Part shown: piece by piece, positions 1-10,670 of the stretch
How positions within the stretch are numbered: position 1 is the first letter of the stretch
Layout of the letters: every line of letters begins with the position of its first letter
Assembly: GCF_007992115.1 (NCBI RefSeq)
Contig: NZ_BJZQ01000010.1
Span: 1-64,000 of the forward strand
Length of the DNA: 64,000 nucleotides
DNA from: Aeromicrobium flavum
Lineage (GTDB): Bacteria; Actinomycetota; Actinomycetes; Propionibacteriales; Nocardioidaceae
Direction of reading: 5' to 3'
Position numbers and translations under genes: made by a program
The notes under the pieces: generated by a model
Told to the model about the DNA's origin: nothing
Database searches by the model: none
Seen by the model: only the letters and a program-made list of their open reading frames with translations

Positions 1-65
1 CCCGCCACTCGCCGAGTGGCGGGCGTTTCTGCGCCACTCGGCGAACCGGTGTGCGCCACTCGGCG
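1..65. repeat. Clustered palindromic 12-mer repeat at the window edge
   Basis: The 12-mer CGCCACTCGGCG occurs at 32-43 and 54-65, and its exact reverse complement CGCCGAGTGGCG at 10-21. A second perfect hairpin pairs 1-10 with 14-23. The last copy ends one base before the stop codon of pxpC, so the block sits just downstream of that operon and could serve as a terminator or as a dispersed palindromic repeat. It may continue beyond the window start. No gene is seen in it. Confidence 0.6.
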
Positions 66-920
66 TCAGGCGCGGCGACGGGAGAAGCGCACGACGTCAC
101 CGGGACGCACCTGCGCCAGTGCGTCGGTGTCGGCGTCGACCACCACGCCGATCACAGGGTAGCCGCCGGTGACGGGATGGTCGGGGCCGAGCACGACCGG
201 TCGGCCCGCGCCCGTCACCTGGATGCTGCCGCGCACCACGGGCTCGCTCGCGAGCTCACCCGGCCGTGCTCGCTCGAGCGGCGGACCCTCCAGGCGCACG
301 CCGATGCGGTCCGAGACCGGATCGACGCGCCAGGCGGTGGACAGCAGGGCGTCGACGGCGCTGGCGGTGAACCAGTCGTCCCGGGGGCCGAGCACGACCC
401 CGACCGTCACGCCGCCGGACGAGAGATACGCCGGGTGGGTCTGCAGCGAGACGGGCCCGGCCGCCGAACCGACCGTCAGTTCGTCGCCGACGGTGAGCGG
501 CGCGGGTCCGAGGGAGGCCAGGGTGTCGAAGGAGCGGCTGCCGAGCACCGGGGCGGCGGTGAAGCCCCCGGCGACGCCGACCGTCCACCGCATCCCCACC
601 ACCGGCGCACCCAGCCTGAGGACGTCGCCCGGCCGGAGCGCCAGGACCCTTCCGGAGTCCATCGGCCGGCCGTCGATCGAGACCGGACCGGCGGCCCCGG
701 TGACGGCGACGACGTGCGGGCGGGTGGCCAGCAGGGCCAGCCCGCCGCCGAGGGACTCCACGACCGCACCGTCGCCGGGGTTGCCCGCGAGGTCGTTGGC
801 CTGGCGGAGCGCCCGTCGGTCGAACGCCCCCGACGCGCCGACGCCCAGGTCGGCCAGTCCCGGCCGGCCGAGGTCCTGCAGCACGCTCAGGGCGCCGGCG
901 TGCATGACGCGCAGGCTCAT
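66..920 (-). CDS. pxpC: 5-oxoprolinase subunit PxpC (biotin-dependent carboxyltransferase family, KipA-like)
   Basis: 284 aa, the usual length for this family. It resembles PxpC/KipA/allophanate hydrolase subunit 2: it opens with MSLRVMHAGALSVLQDLGRPG, followed by GVGASGAFDRRALRQAN, both typical of the family's N-terminus. With PxpA and PxpB it forms the bacterial ATP-dependent 5-oxoprolinase, which opens 5-oxoproline to glutamate in the cytosol. The ATG overlaps the pxpB stop in an ATGA (917-920), so translation is probably coupled. It is the last gene of pxpA-pxpB-pxpC and ends against a repeat block. The family also contains urea-carboxylase-type proteins, but the neighbouring PxpA favours 5-oxoprolinase. 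Confidence 0.88.
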   Translation of the reverse strand: MSLRVMHAGALSVLQDLGRPGLADLGVGASGAFDRRALRQANDLAGNPGDGAVVESLGGGLALLATRPHVVAVTGAAGPVSIDGRPMDSGRVLALRPGDVLRLGAPVVGMRWTVGVAGGFTAAPVLGSRSFDTLASLGPAPLTVGDELTVGSAAGPVSLQTHPAYLSSGGVTVGVVLGPRDDWFTASAVDALLSTAWRVDPVSDRIGVRLEGPPLERARPGELASEPVVRGSIQVTGAGRPVVLGPDHPVTGGYPVIGVVVDADTDALAQVRPGDVVRFSRRRA

Positions 921-1498
921 CGCTCGACCGCCACGAAGCGCACGGTGTCGCCCGGGTGCAGGAGGGCCGGGTCGTCACGGGTGAGGTCCCACAGGGGCGC
1001 GTCCGTGCGGCCGATCAGCTGCCAGCCGCCGGGGGAGGGGCGCGGGTAGATGCCGCTGAAGGGACCGGCGAGACCGACGGAGCCCGCCTCCACCCGCGGT
1101 CGCGGCCGGTCGAGGCGGGGCACCTCGAGCCGCGGGTCGCCTCCGCTGAGGTAGGCGAAGCCGGGCGCGAATCCCGCGAAGGCCACGCTCCAACGCGACG
1201 CCGTGTGCCGGCTCACGACGTCGTCGACTTCGAGGCCGCAGTGGGCCGCGACCGCCTCGAGGTCGGGCCCGTCGTACACGACCTCGATGACGATGTCGCG
1301 CCCGCGAACCGGGGCGGCGTCACCGACGTCGGTCGCGGCGACGAGCGCCCTCAACTCCTCGGGCCGGCCACGCAGCAGGACGGTCGTGGCGCCGAGGGCG
1401 GGTGACCGGTCGCGCAGTGCCACGTGCCACCGGCGCGCCTCGTCGGCGTCGGCGCAGTCCAGCAGGACGGCGCGGTCGCCGCAGGGCAGGACGCGCAC
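917..1498 (-). CDS. pxpB: 5-oxoprolinase subunit PxpB (KipI / allophanate hydrolase subunit 1 family)
   Basis: 193 aa. The family signature GFAPGFAYL is at about residues 109-117, and the C-terminus reads GGWQLIGRTDAPLWD. The frame is open further upstream, but that stretch lies inside pxpA and is low-complexity Ser/Thr/Arg, so I place the start at the GTG at 1498, giving VRVLPCGDRAVLLDC, the normal beginning of the family. This start is one base past the pxpA stop. It is the partner of PxpC in the 5-oxoprolinase complex; in Bacillus the same pair (KipI/KipA) also acts on the sporulation kinase, which is not expected here. Confidence 0.88.
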   Translation of the reverse strand: MRVLPCGDRAVLLDCADADEARRWHVALRDRSPALGATTVLLRGRPEELRALVAATDVGDAAPVRGRDIVIEVVYDGPDLEAVAAHCGLEVDDVVSRHTASRWSVAFAGFAPGFAYLSGGDPRLEVPRLDRPRPRVEAGSVGLAGPFSGIYPRPSPGGWQLIGRTDAPLWDLTRDDPALLHPGDTVRFVAVER

Positions 1499-1499
1499 G

Positions 1500-2219
1500 T
1501 CAGCCGAACGCCCGGACGTCGACGTCGTGCTCCGCGAGGACCTCGCGCACCCGGGCGAGCAGGCGCTCGGCGCCCGCACTGTCGCTGTGGACGCAGAGCG
1601 AGCCGACGGAGTCGGCGAGGGCGAGGGCCTGGGCGGCGGCGACCTCGGGGTCGGTCAGGACGGCGCCGGGCTGGTCGCGCGGGACGAGCGAGCCGTCGTC
1701 GGCGTAGGCGCGGTCGGCGAACCCCTCCAGCACGGGGCGGATCCCGGCGTCGGCGGCGATCTCCAGGGCCAGCGACCCCGGCATCCCGACGAGGGGCAGG
1801 GGTGTCCCGTCGGCCAGCAGCGCCTCGACGACCGCCTCGGCCTGGTGGATGTCGTGGGCGATCCGGTGGTAGAGCGCGCCATGGGGCTTGACGTAGGTGA
1901 CGAGCCCTCCCGCCGCGTCGGCCAGCGTGCGCAGGTGGTCGACCTGGCGGCGGACCTCGTCGACGAGGTCGCGCGGCGGCAGGTCGACGACGCGTCGTCC
2001 GAAGGCCTCGCGATCGCGGTAGCCCACCTGGGCCCCGATCGCGACGCCCTCGGCGACGGCCGCCTCACACGTGGCGCGGATGAGGTCGTCGTCGCCCGCG
2101 TAGGCGCCGCAGCAGACGTTGGCGCTCGTCACGAGGGTCAGCAGGCGGCGATCCTCGCCGGACCGCCAGCGCTCGGCGGACTCGCCGAGGTCCACGTTGA
2201 GGTCGACGGCGCCGGTCAT
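1500..2219 (-). CDS. pxpA: 5-oxoprolinase subunit PxpA (LamB/YcsF family)
   Basis: 239 aa, close to the family norm of about 250. It starts MTGAVDLNVDLGES and has the conserved motifs SANVCCGAYAGDD and YVKPHGALYHR, all typical of LamB/YcsF proteins with a TIM-like fold. It acts with PxpB and PxpC in ATP-dependent hydrolysis of 5-oxoproline, a damage product of glutamine/glutamate. It is the first gene of the operon; the ATG follows a TAGCGT box by six bases, suggesting a leaderless message. Confidence 0.9.
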   Translation of the reverse strand: MTGAVDLNVDLGESAERWRSGEDRRLLTLVTSANVCCGAYAGDDDLIRATCEAAVAEGVAIGAQVGYRDREAFGRRVVDLPPRDLVDEVRRQVDHLRTLADAAGGLVTYVKPHGALYHRIAHDIHQAEAVVEALLADGTPLPLVGMPGSLALEIAADAGIRPVLEGFADRAYADDGSLVPRDQPGAVLTDPEVAAAQALALADSVGSLCVHSDSAGAERLLARVREVLAEHDVDVRAFG

Positions 2220-2225
2220 GGCCCG

Positions 2226-2231
2226 ACGCTA
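2226..2231 (-). promoter_or_regulatory. Predicted -10 box of pxpABC (leaderless)
   Basis: TAGCGT on the minus strand ends six bases before the pxpA ATG. This is the same arrangement seen before a dozen other genes in the window. No clear -35 is visible. Confidence 0.5.
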
Positions 2232-2304
2232 TCGCGGGTGGGGCAACGCTGGGAGTGACGTTCCGGGGGTCACCACCGGCGTGTCGACCCCGCGAACGTC
2301 ACGC

Positions 2305-3465
2305 TCAGCGTTCCCGCGCGACCAGGAAGGCGCGACCCTCGCCGGCGACGCGGGTGAGCACCACCGTGGCGGTCCGGGAGCCGCTGAGCTTCAGCCGGGC
2401 GATGAGGCGCTCGGGGACGATGTCGATGCCGCGCTTCTTGACCGTGAGGGTGCCGATGTCGCGCTCGCGCAGGGCGGCGCGCAGCTGCTTCTCGCGGAAC
2501 GGCAGCTCGGCCTCGACCCGGAAGGCACGCCCGAACGGCTCGGCCGCGGGGGAGTCCGTGGTGATCCAGGCGATGTGCGGGTCGAGCAGGTGGCCCCCGA
2601 GGTCGCCGGCCAGCTCGGCCACCAGGCCGGCGCGGATGACGGCGTCGTCCGGCTCGACGAGGTGCGACAGCAGCGGCCCGGTCGCGGCCTCGGCGTCCCG
2701 GCCCGTCAGCGTGGCGGCGGCCGGCAGGACGGTGGCTCGGCGGTGCGTCGGCAGGTCGAACCCGGCGCCCCACAGCGAGGCCTCGACGAGGTCGCCGCCG
2801 TCGGACACCCACTCGGCCTGCACACCCGGCGGCACGGCGTCGTGCGCGATGCCGGGCATGACCTTCGCGACGGCGCGTCCGTGCAGCAGGCCGGTGACGA
2901 AGTCCCACGACGGGACGAGGGCGTCGAGACGGAAGGTGCGGCCGGAGCCGTCGCGGCGCGCCGGGTCGACGAAGGCCACCTCGTCGGGCGCCGGTGCGAT
3001 GGTCGTGGCGTCGCCGACCTCGACCGTGCCCTCGAGTCCGAGCGCCGCCAGGTTGGCGCGCGCGATCGCGGCGCGGACGGGGTCCTGCTCGACGCCGTGC
3101 ACACGGAGCCCGGCCCGGGCCGAGGCGATCAGGTCGCCCCCGATCCCGCAGCCGAGATCGACCAGGGCGGTGCCACCCAGCCCGGCCAGCCGGGCGGCCC
3201 GGTGCGCGGCGACGGTCGCCCGGGTGGACTGCTCGAGGGCGTCGGGCGTGAAGTACATCCGCGCGGCGTCTGAGCCGAACTTGGCGACCGCACGGCGCCT
3301 CAGGTGGTGCTGGGTCATGGCCGCCGCGACGAGCTCGGCCGGGTGGTCGCGGCGCAGGCGGGTGCCCAGGGCCAGGTCCGACTCGCCCGGCGCGGCGTCG
3401 GACACCCGCGCGAGGAGGTCCTGCCCGGCGGGCGCCGTCAGGGCGGCGAAGGTCTGCGGATCCAC
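2305..3465 (-). CDS. Class I SAM-dependent methyltransferase, THUMP-like type
   Basis: 386 aa. The SAM-binding motif [10 protein letters not shown] is at about 101-110 and a second conserved motif FVDPAR at about 165-170; the C-terminal quarter ([18 protein letters not shown]...KLSG) matches the THUMP-like domain annotated in many actinobacterial methyltransferases. The substrate is not known; nucleic acid is a reasonable guess from the THUMP-like domain. The frame stays open up to 3582, but that extension runs through both CIRCE elements of groES and encodes repeats made by them, so I use the GTG at 3465 ([18 protein letters not shown]). A CAGACT box six bases upstream would make it leaderless. 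It diverges from groES. Confidence 0.78.
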   Translation of the reverse strand: MDPQTFAALTAPAGQDLLARVSDAAPGESDLALGTRLRRDHPAELVAAAMTQHHLRRRAVAKFGSDAARMYFTPDALEQSTRATVAAHRAARLAGLGGTALVDLGCGIGGDLIASARAGLRVHGVEQDPVRAAIARANLAALGLEGTVEVGDATTIAPAPDEVAFVDPARRDGSGRTFRLDALVPSWDFVTGLLHGRAVAKVMPGIAHDAVPPGVQAEWVSDGGDLVEASLWGAGFDLPTHRRATVLPAAATLTGRDAEAATGPLLSHLVEPDDAVIRAGLVAELAGDLGGHLLDPHIAWITTDSPAAEPFGRAFRVEAELPFREKQLRAALRERDIGTLTVKKRGIDIVPERLIARLKLSGSRTATVVLTRVAGEGRAFLVARER

Positions 3466-3494
3466 GCGCCGAGTCTGCCACCGCACCGAGACTG

Positions 3495-3521
3495 CTGGCA
3501 CTCCGTTGGGGTGAGTGCCAG
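3495..3521. promoter_or_regulatory. CIRCE element 1 (HrcA operator)
   Basis: Perfect inverted repeat CTGGCACTC - 9 nt - GAGTGCCAG. The CIRCE consensus is TTAGCACTC-N9-GAGTGCTAA, bound by the heat-shock repressor HrcA. Its spacer holds the proposed -35 box of groES. Confidence 0.93.
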
Positions 3522-3534
3522 CCGGTGCTACGCT
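3506..3534 (+). promoter_or_regulatory. Predicted groES-groEL promoter
   Basis: -35 TTGGGG (3506-3511) and -10 TACGCT (3529-3534) are 17 bp apart. The -35 lies within CIRCE 1 and the expected transcription start falls at the beginning of CIRCE 2, so HrcA bound at either site would block RNA polymerase. Boxes are assigned by eye. Confidence 0.6.
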
Positions 3535-3539
3535 GGCGT

Positions 3540-3566
3540 TTGGCACTCCCCCCGGGTGAGTGCCAA
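3540..3566. promoter_or_regulatory. CIRCE element 2 (HrcA operator)
   Basis: Perfect inverted repeat TTGGCACTC - 9 nt - GAGTGCCAA, 45 bp centre-to-centre from CIRCE 1, in the probable 5' leader of groES. Confidence 0.93.
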
Positions 3567-3602
3567 CTCGAACGTTACTCATCCGAAAGGGGAGGTCGAC
3601 CA

Positions 3603-3896
3603 GTGTCGGTCACCATCAAGCCGCTCGAAGATCGCATCGTCATCAAGGCCGGAGAGGCCGAGCAGACCACCGCGTCGGGTCTCGTCATCCCCGACACCGC
3701 CAAGGAGAAGCCGCAGGAGGGCGAGGTCGTGGCCGTCGGCCCCGGTCGCGTCAGCGACAGCGGCGAGCGCATCCCCGTCGACGTGAACGTCGGCGACAAG
3801 GTGCTCTTCAGCAAGTACGGCGGCACCGAGGTCAAGCACGGCGGCGAGGAGTTCCTCATCCTCAACGCCCGCGACGTGCTCGCCGTCATCGCCTGA
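3603..3896 (+). CDS. groES: Co-chaperonin GroES
   Basis: 97 aa, normal length. It begins [15 protein letters not shown] and carries the mobile-loop region [19 protein letters not shown] that contacts GroEL. It forms the heptameric lid on the GroEL cage. The frame is open upstream through CIRCE 2, but the GTG at 3603 is preceded by a strong ribosome binding site AAAGGGGAGG (3586-3595) and gives the family N-terminus. It is followed 31 bp later by groEL. The two CIRCE elements indicate heat induction through HrcA. Confidence 0.97.
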   Translation: MSVTIKPLEDRIVIKAGEAEQTTASGLVIPDTAKEKPQEGEVVAVGPGRVSDSGERIPVDVNVGDKVLFSKYGGTEVKHGGEEFLILNARDVLAVIA

Positions 3897-3918
3897 GTCC
3901 ACCCGCCCAACCGTTTAG

Positions 3919-5529
<1,611 letters not shown>

Positions 5530-5539
5530 TCGACGCCTC

Positions 5540-5582
5540 GACGACGAAGGCCCCGGGCACTGCGCCCGGGGCCTTCGTCGTC
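5540..5582 (+). terminator. Rho-independent-type terminator after groEL
   Basis: Perfect 19-bp stem (5540-5558 with 5564-5582) with a five-base loop ACTGC, 10 bp after the groEL stop. There is no clear T run, as is common in high-GC actinobacteria. Confidence 0.85.
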
Positions 5583-5658
5583 CCCGCGTGAGACGGGGGC
5601 AGACAAGACGGGAGCCGCCCAATAGCCTAGGCCCCGACCCGGTGTCCGCACCCGTTGA

Positions 5659-5664
5659 TAGGAC
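5659..5664 (+). promoter_or_regulatory. Predicted -10 box, leaderless start of the DUF6907 gene
   Basis: TAGGAC, seven bases before the ATG at 5672. A second TAGCCT lies about 40 bp upstream. Confidence 0.4.
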
Positions 5665-5671
5665 GTCTTCC

Positions 5672-5986
5672 ATGACAACGCCAGCGACCACCTGCCCGTG
5701 GTGGTGCACCGACCACCGATCCGGCCCGACGACGCAGGACGAGCAGCACGCCCGGGTGTTCCCCGTGCCCGACGGTGCGTGGGTCGCGATCCTGCTCGGC
5801 GCGCTGCCGTCCGACCGTCCCGAGCTGGCCTACGGCGCCGAGTCGTACACCGTCTCTGCGGGGGAGGGGCGGGCCTTCGCTGCGGCCCTGCACCACGCGG
5901 CCGACCTGTACGAGCGCATCGTCGACGAGCACGGGCGCCTCGGCCGGTCCGCCCGCGGCCGGGTCAGCGCTCGGGGGACTCCATGA
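5672..5986 (+). CDS. DUF6907-like small protein
   Basis: 104 aa. The N-terminus has the motif CPWWCTDH (residues 8-15), a C-x3-C-x2-H pattern typical of the DUF6907 group of small actinobacterial proteins; it could bind a metal, which is inference. The middle (AYGAESYTVSAGEGRAFAAALHHAADLYERI) looks like one strand and one helix. There is no signal peptide or membrane segment. Function unknown. Its 3' end overlaps the convergent XRE regulator gene by 23 bp. Proteins of this kind are often encoded near XRE-type regulators, so the two may form a regulatory pair. Confidence 0.65.
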   Translation: MTTPATTCPWWCTDHRSGPTTQDEQHARVFPVPDGAWVAILLGALPSDRPELAYGAESYTVSAGEGRAFAAALHHAADLYERIVDEHGRLGRSARGRVSARGTP

Positions 5987-6257
5987 ACCTGCGCACCTCG
6001 AGCAGCAGTTCGCCCAGCTGCAGGCCCAGGGCCGACTCCAGCGCCAGGATCGTGTCGAGGCTGGGGTTGGCCGACGAGCGACCCGTCGCGTTGTTGTTGC
6101 GGTTGTTCTCGAGGTTCTGGATCTGGTTGCGGCTCAGCCCCGACTGGTGCGCGAGCTGCTCCTGCGTCATGCCTCGCTCCTCGCGGCGGCGGCGGAGCCA
6201 GGTGGCGAACGCGCTGGCGACGGCGGCCGTCTCGTCCGAAGGGGTGCGCTTGGGCAT
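5964..6257 (-). CDS. XRE-family helix-turn-helix regulator
   Basis: 97 aa. A Cro/C1-type HTH spans roughly residues 14-75 (WLRRRREERGMTQEQLAHQS, then GLSRNQIQNLENNRNNNA). It is a DNA-binding protein with no visible effector domain. An upstream in-frame ATG at 6356 would add 33 residues rich in Arg/Gly with no similarity to an HTH, so I prefer the ATG at 6257 (MPKRTPSDETAAVAS). Convergent with and overlapping the DUF6907 gene; divergent from the diiron oxygenase operon, so its promoter region is shared with that operon's upstream sites. Confidence 0.82.
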   Translation of the reverse strand: MPKRTPSDETAAVASAFATWLRRRREERGMTQEQLAHQSGLSRNQIQNLENNRNNNATGRSSANPSLDTILALESALGLQLGELLLEVRRFMESPER

Positions 6258-6341
6258 GCACAACAGCATGGGCCCCATGTTCGCACGGCGCAGCCCAATA
6301 GCGTAGGTGCCCCTCGTCCGGCCGGACGGTCGGAGAAAGTC

Positions 6342-6357
6342 CGTGACGTCGCTCACA
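6342..6357. promoter_or_regulatory. CRP/GlxR-like site
   Basis: CGTGACGTCGCTCACA matches the CRP-family consensus TGTGA-N6-TCACA in 9 of 10 fixed positions. It lies just upstream of the palindromic operator of the diiron oxygenase gene. Whether a CRP-family protein binds here is inference. Confidence 0.45.
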
Positions 6358-6361
6358 TCCT

Positions 6362-6384
6362 ATGTTACATTCGCAATGTCACAT
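6362..6384. promoter_or_regulatory. 23-bp palindromic operator upstream of the diiron oxygenase operon
   Basis: Half-sites ATGTTACATT (6362-6371) and AATGTCACAT (6375-6384) flank CGC. It lies 22 bp before the ATG and matches the operator at 13020-13042 in length and in 17 of 23 positions. The size and symmetry suggest a TetR-type dimer. No tetR gene lies next to it. Confidence 0.6.
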
Positions 6385-6406
6385 TCGATCTGCCGAGGAG
6401 ACCGCC

Positions 6407-7327
6407 ATGACCGTCACCGACGATCGCACCGCCGTCGAGTTCCGCCAGTCCATCGCGATGGACACCGAGCTCGAGCGCCTGCTCGAGTCGGCTGCCGTCC
6501 TGTCGTACGACCCCGACCAGGAGATCGACTGGGACAAGCCGCTCGACCCGCACAAGTACGGGCTCAATCCCGAGTGGTCGACGCTGTACGGCACGCCGTT
6601 GTGGGACGCGATGACCGAGCAGCAGCGCATCGACCTCACCCGTCACGAGGTCGGCTCGATCATGAGCACGGGCATCTGGTTCGAGACGATGCTGCAGTCG
6701 ATGGTGCTGCGCTCGCAGTACTCGGCCGACTACGGCGACCCGGAGTTCCGCTTCGCGCTCACCGAGATCGCCGACGAGTGCCGCCACTCGCTGATGTTCA
6801 GCAAGACCTGCAGCAAGATGGGCGTCCCGCACTACCGCCCCCGCCGGCTCTTCCACGAGCTCGCCCGGGTCTTCCGCACGACTGCGAACGGTGAGATGTC
6901 GTACGCGTCGATCCTCGTGGCCGAGGAGGTCCTCGACGTCATGCAGCGCGACTGGATGCGCGGCGAGAACGTCCTCGAGGAGGTGCGCACGACCAGCAAG
7001 ATCCACGTGGTCGAGGAGGCGCGCCACATGAAGTTCGCGCGGATGGAGATCAAGGAGTACCTCCGGGGCATCTCCAAGCCGCGGCGCCACCTCGCCGCGT
7101 TCACGATCTCGATCGTCGCCGCGATCATCGTCGACTCCCTCGTCAACGACGACGTCTACGCCAACGTGGGCCTCGACCCCGAGGAGGCCAAGGCCGCGGT
7201 CAAGGCCAACACCCACCACCAGAACCTCATGCGGATGAGTTGCGTGCACCTCATGGACTTCCTGTCCGAGGTCGGCCTGCTCACGCCCGCCGCGATGCGG
7301 ATGTACCGCACCGTCCACATGCTCTGA
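6407..7327 (+). CDS. AurF-like diiron oxygenase
   Basis: 306 aa, usual size for the AurF/PF11583 family of non-haem diiron oxygenases. Probable iron ligands are E81, E93, the E124-x2-H127 pair in DECRHSLMF, E173 or E174 in VAEEVLD, and E204-x2-H207 in VEEARHMKF; that is a four-helix diiron site with two ExxH motifs. AurF itself oxidises an aromatic amine to a nitro group; other members act on different substrates, and the substrate here cannot be read from sequence. The ATG at 6407 is preceded by GAGGAG. It is followed 40 bp later by a ferredoxin-fused reductase that could supply electrons. Confidence 0.85.
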   Translation: MTVTDDRTAVEFRQSIAMDTELERLLESAAVLSYDPDQEIDWDKPLDPHKYGLNPEWSTLYGTPLWDAMTEQQRIDLTRHEVGSIMSTGIWFETMLQSMVLRSQYSADYGDPEFRFALTEIADECRHSLMFSKTCSKMGVPHYRPRRLFHELARVFRTTANGEMSYASILVAEEVLDVMQRDWMRGENVLEEVRTTSKIHVVEEARHMKFARMEIKEYLRGISKPRRHLAAFTISIVAAIIVDSLVNDDVYANVGLDPEEAKAAVKANTHHQNLMRMSCVHLMDFLSEVGLLTPAAMRMYRTVHML

Positions 7328-7367
7328 CGCGCCTCGCCCGACGACCCGACACCCGAAAGATCCCGCC

Positions 7368-9002
7368 GTGGCCTACGCGATCACCCAGTCCTGCTGCAAG
7401 GACGCCTCGTGCGTCTCGGTCTGTCCCGTCGACTGCATCCACCCGACGCCCGACGAGCCCGACTTCGGCACGGCCGACATCCTCTACGTCGACCCGAAGG
7501 CGTGCATCGACTGCGGGGCGTGCGCCGACGCCTGCCCCGTCGCCGCGCCCAAGGCCATCGACCTGCTGAGCGGGTCGGAGGCGGTCTTCGAGCAGCTGAA
7601 CGCCGCGTACTACGAGCGCCGCCCCGAGCGCGAGGCACCGCCGGTCCACACCTGGGAGGAGATGGGCGGCGACCTCGCGCGCACCCTCTCGATCGCGATC
7701 GTCGGCACGGGGCCGGCCGCGGCCTACACGGCGCGCCAGCTGCTGCTGTCCACCGACGCCAAGGTCACCATGATCGACAAGCTCCCGGTGCCCGGCGGGC
7801 TGGTGCGCGGCGGCGTCGCCCCCGACCACACGGACACCAAGAAGTTCGCCGACCTCTTCCACTGGGCCTACCGGCACCCGCGCACCAAGATGGTGATGAA
7901 CGTCGAGGTGGGTCGCGACATCACGCACGACGAGGTGCTCCAGCACCACGACGTCGTCATCTACGGCGTGGGGGCGCGGCGCGACCGCGAGCTGGGCGTC
8001 CCGGGCGAGGACCTGTCCGGCGTGTACCCGGCGCCTGACGTGGTCGGCTGGTACAACGGGGCGCTCGACATCGACCCCGCCGACATCGTCCTGGCGGGCG
8101 ACCGCGTGGTGATCGTCGGCAACGGCAACGTGGCCCTCGACCTGGCGCGGCTGCTCCTGCACGACCCGGCCGTGCTCGCGCGCACCGACATGCCCGACCA
8201 CGCCGTGCGCGCCTTCGGCGACCTCGACGTGCGCGAGGTGGTCCTGCTCGGCCGGCGCGGACCGTCCGCCGCCGCGTTCACCCGGCCCGAGCTGCTGATG
8301 ATGCCGCCGGGCATCGACGTCGTGGTCGCCCGCGACCAGTTCACCGAGGACGAGCTGGCGGAGGCCGAGCCCGAGACCAACGCCGCCGTGCTCGCCGGCC
8401 TGCCCCTGGTCGACGTCGACCTCACCACGCCGCCGGGCGACCGTCGTCGCCTCGTCTTCGCGTTCGGTCGTCAGGTCGTCTCGGTCGAGGGACAGGACCG
8501 GGTCGAGGCCGTGCAGGTCGCGCCGTCCGGCGTGCCCGAGCAGGCCGTCAAGGTGCCCTGCGGCACGCTGATCCGCGCCACCGGACACCGTGGCACCCCC
8601 GTCGCAGGACTCCCGTTCGACGAGGCGACCGCGACGGTCCCCAACGAGCACGGGCGCGTCGTCGACCCCGCCACCGGGCGGCCGGTGCCGGGCACCTACG
8701 TGGTCGGGTGGATCAAGCGCGGAGCCACCGGTGGCATCGGCACCAACCGCACGTGCGCGCACGAGACGATCGCCACGATCATCGCCGACGCCAATGCCGG
8801 GCAGGTGCCGTGGGCGCCGCGCCGACGACTCACCTTCGGGGCGTACGTGCGCGGCCGGGTCGACGGCGTCGTGGGGCGCCGGCGCATGCTCGCGATCGAG
8901 AAGGCCGAGGAGCGTCGCGGCGAGCGCGAGGGCCGTCCCCGGGTGAAGTTCGGGTCCGTCGACGAGATGCTCAAGGTCAGCCCGGCCACCAGCGTCCACT
9001 GA
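7368..9002 (+). CDS. Ferredoxin-fused FAD/NADP reductase (FprB-like)
   Basis: 544 aa. The N-terminal about 70 residues are a bacterial 7Fe-type ferredoxin with Cys 9, 15, 19 and 23 and the second cluster motif ACIDCGACADACP. From about residue 105 follows an adrenodoxin-reductase-like module with an FAD-binding motif (IAIVGTGPAAAYTARQLL) and an NADP-binding motif (VVIVGNGNVALDLARLLL). The layout equals mycobacterial FprB: electrons pass from NADPH through FAD to the Fe-S clusters. Start GTG at 7368. Downstream of the diiron oxygenase on the same strand, it is the natural candidate for that enzyme's electron donor; this coupling is inference. Confidence 0.88.
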   Translation: MAYAITQSCCKDASCVSVCPVDCIHPTPDEPDFGTADILYVDPKACIDCGACADACPVAAPKAIDLLSGSEAVFEQLNAAYYERRPEREAPPVHTWEEMGGDLARTLSIAIVGTGPAAAYTARQLLLSTDAKVTMIDKLPVPGGLVRGGVAPDHTDTKKFADLFHWAYRHPRTKMVMNVEVGRDITHDEVLQHHDVVIYGVGARRDRELGVPGEDLSGVYPAPDVVGWYNGALDIDPADIVLAGDRVVIVGNGNVALDLARLLLHDPAVLARTDMPDHAVRAFGDLDVREVVLLGRRGPSAAAFTRPELLMMPPGIDVVVARDQFTEDELAEAEPETNAAVLAGLPLVDVDLTTPPGDRRRLVFAFGRQVVSVEGQDRVEAVQVAPSGVPEQAVKVPCGTLIRATGHRGTPVAGLPFDEATATVPNEHGRVVDPATGRPVPGTYVVGWIKRGATGGIGTNRTCAHETIATIIADANAGQVPWAPRRRLTFGAYVRGRVDGVVGRRRMLAIEKAEERRGEREGRPRVKFGSVDEMLKVSPATSVH

Positions 9003-9049
9003 CGGCCGAGATCATAGCCCGCGCGGTCGGGCGACGGTTTCGCCGCGGG

Positions 9050-10567
<1,518 letters not shown>

Positions 10568-10578
10568 TCGCCCCGCCT

Positions 10579-10641
10579 CGCTGAGTTGCACGTTCGGCCG
10601 CGCGACGACGGCGTGTCGCGGACGCAACGTGCAACTCAGCG
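10579..10641. repeat. 63-bp palindromic element, copy A
   Basis: Perfect 16-bp arms CGCTGAGTTGCACGTT (10579-10594) and its complement (10626-10641) enclose 31 bp. The same arms and a 31-bp loop of related sequence in the opposite orientation (sharing GACACGCCGT) are found at 38208-38270. The right arm covers the position expected for the -35 box of guaB3. Confidence 0.8.
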
Positions 10642-10657
10642 GGGACGGCGGCCCCGA

Positions 10658-10663
10658 TAGGCT
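10658..10663 (+). promoter_or_regulatory. Predicted -10 box of guaB3 (leaderless)
   Basis: TAGGCT, seven bases before the GTG start of guaB3; a -35 would fall within the right arm of the palindromic element. Confidence 0.55.
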
Positions 10664-10670
10664 GGGGCGC

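Noticed and set aside
3466..3582. N-terminal extension of the methyltransferase up to 3582
   Set aside because: The extension is a translation of the CIRCE repeats (GTHPGGVPN..., GTHPNGVPA...) and would place the start inside the groES control region.
6362..6384. Reading the 23-bp palindrome as a CRP site
   Set aside because: The TGT(G/T)A and TCACA halves are 11 bp apart, not 6, so the geometry does not fit CRP; the neighbouring 6342-6357 site does.
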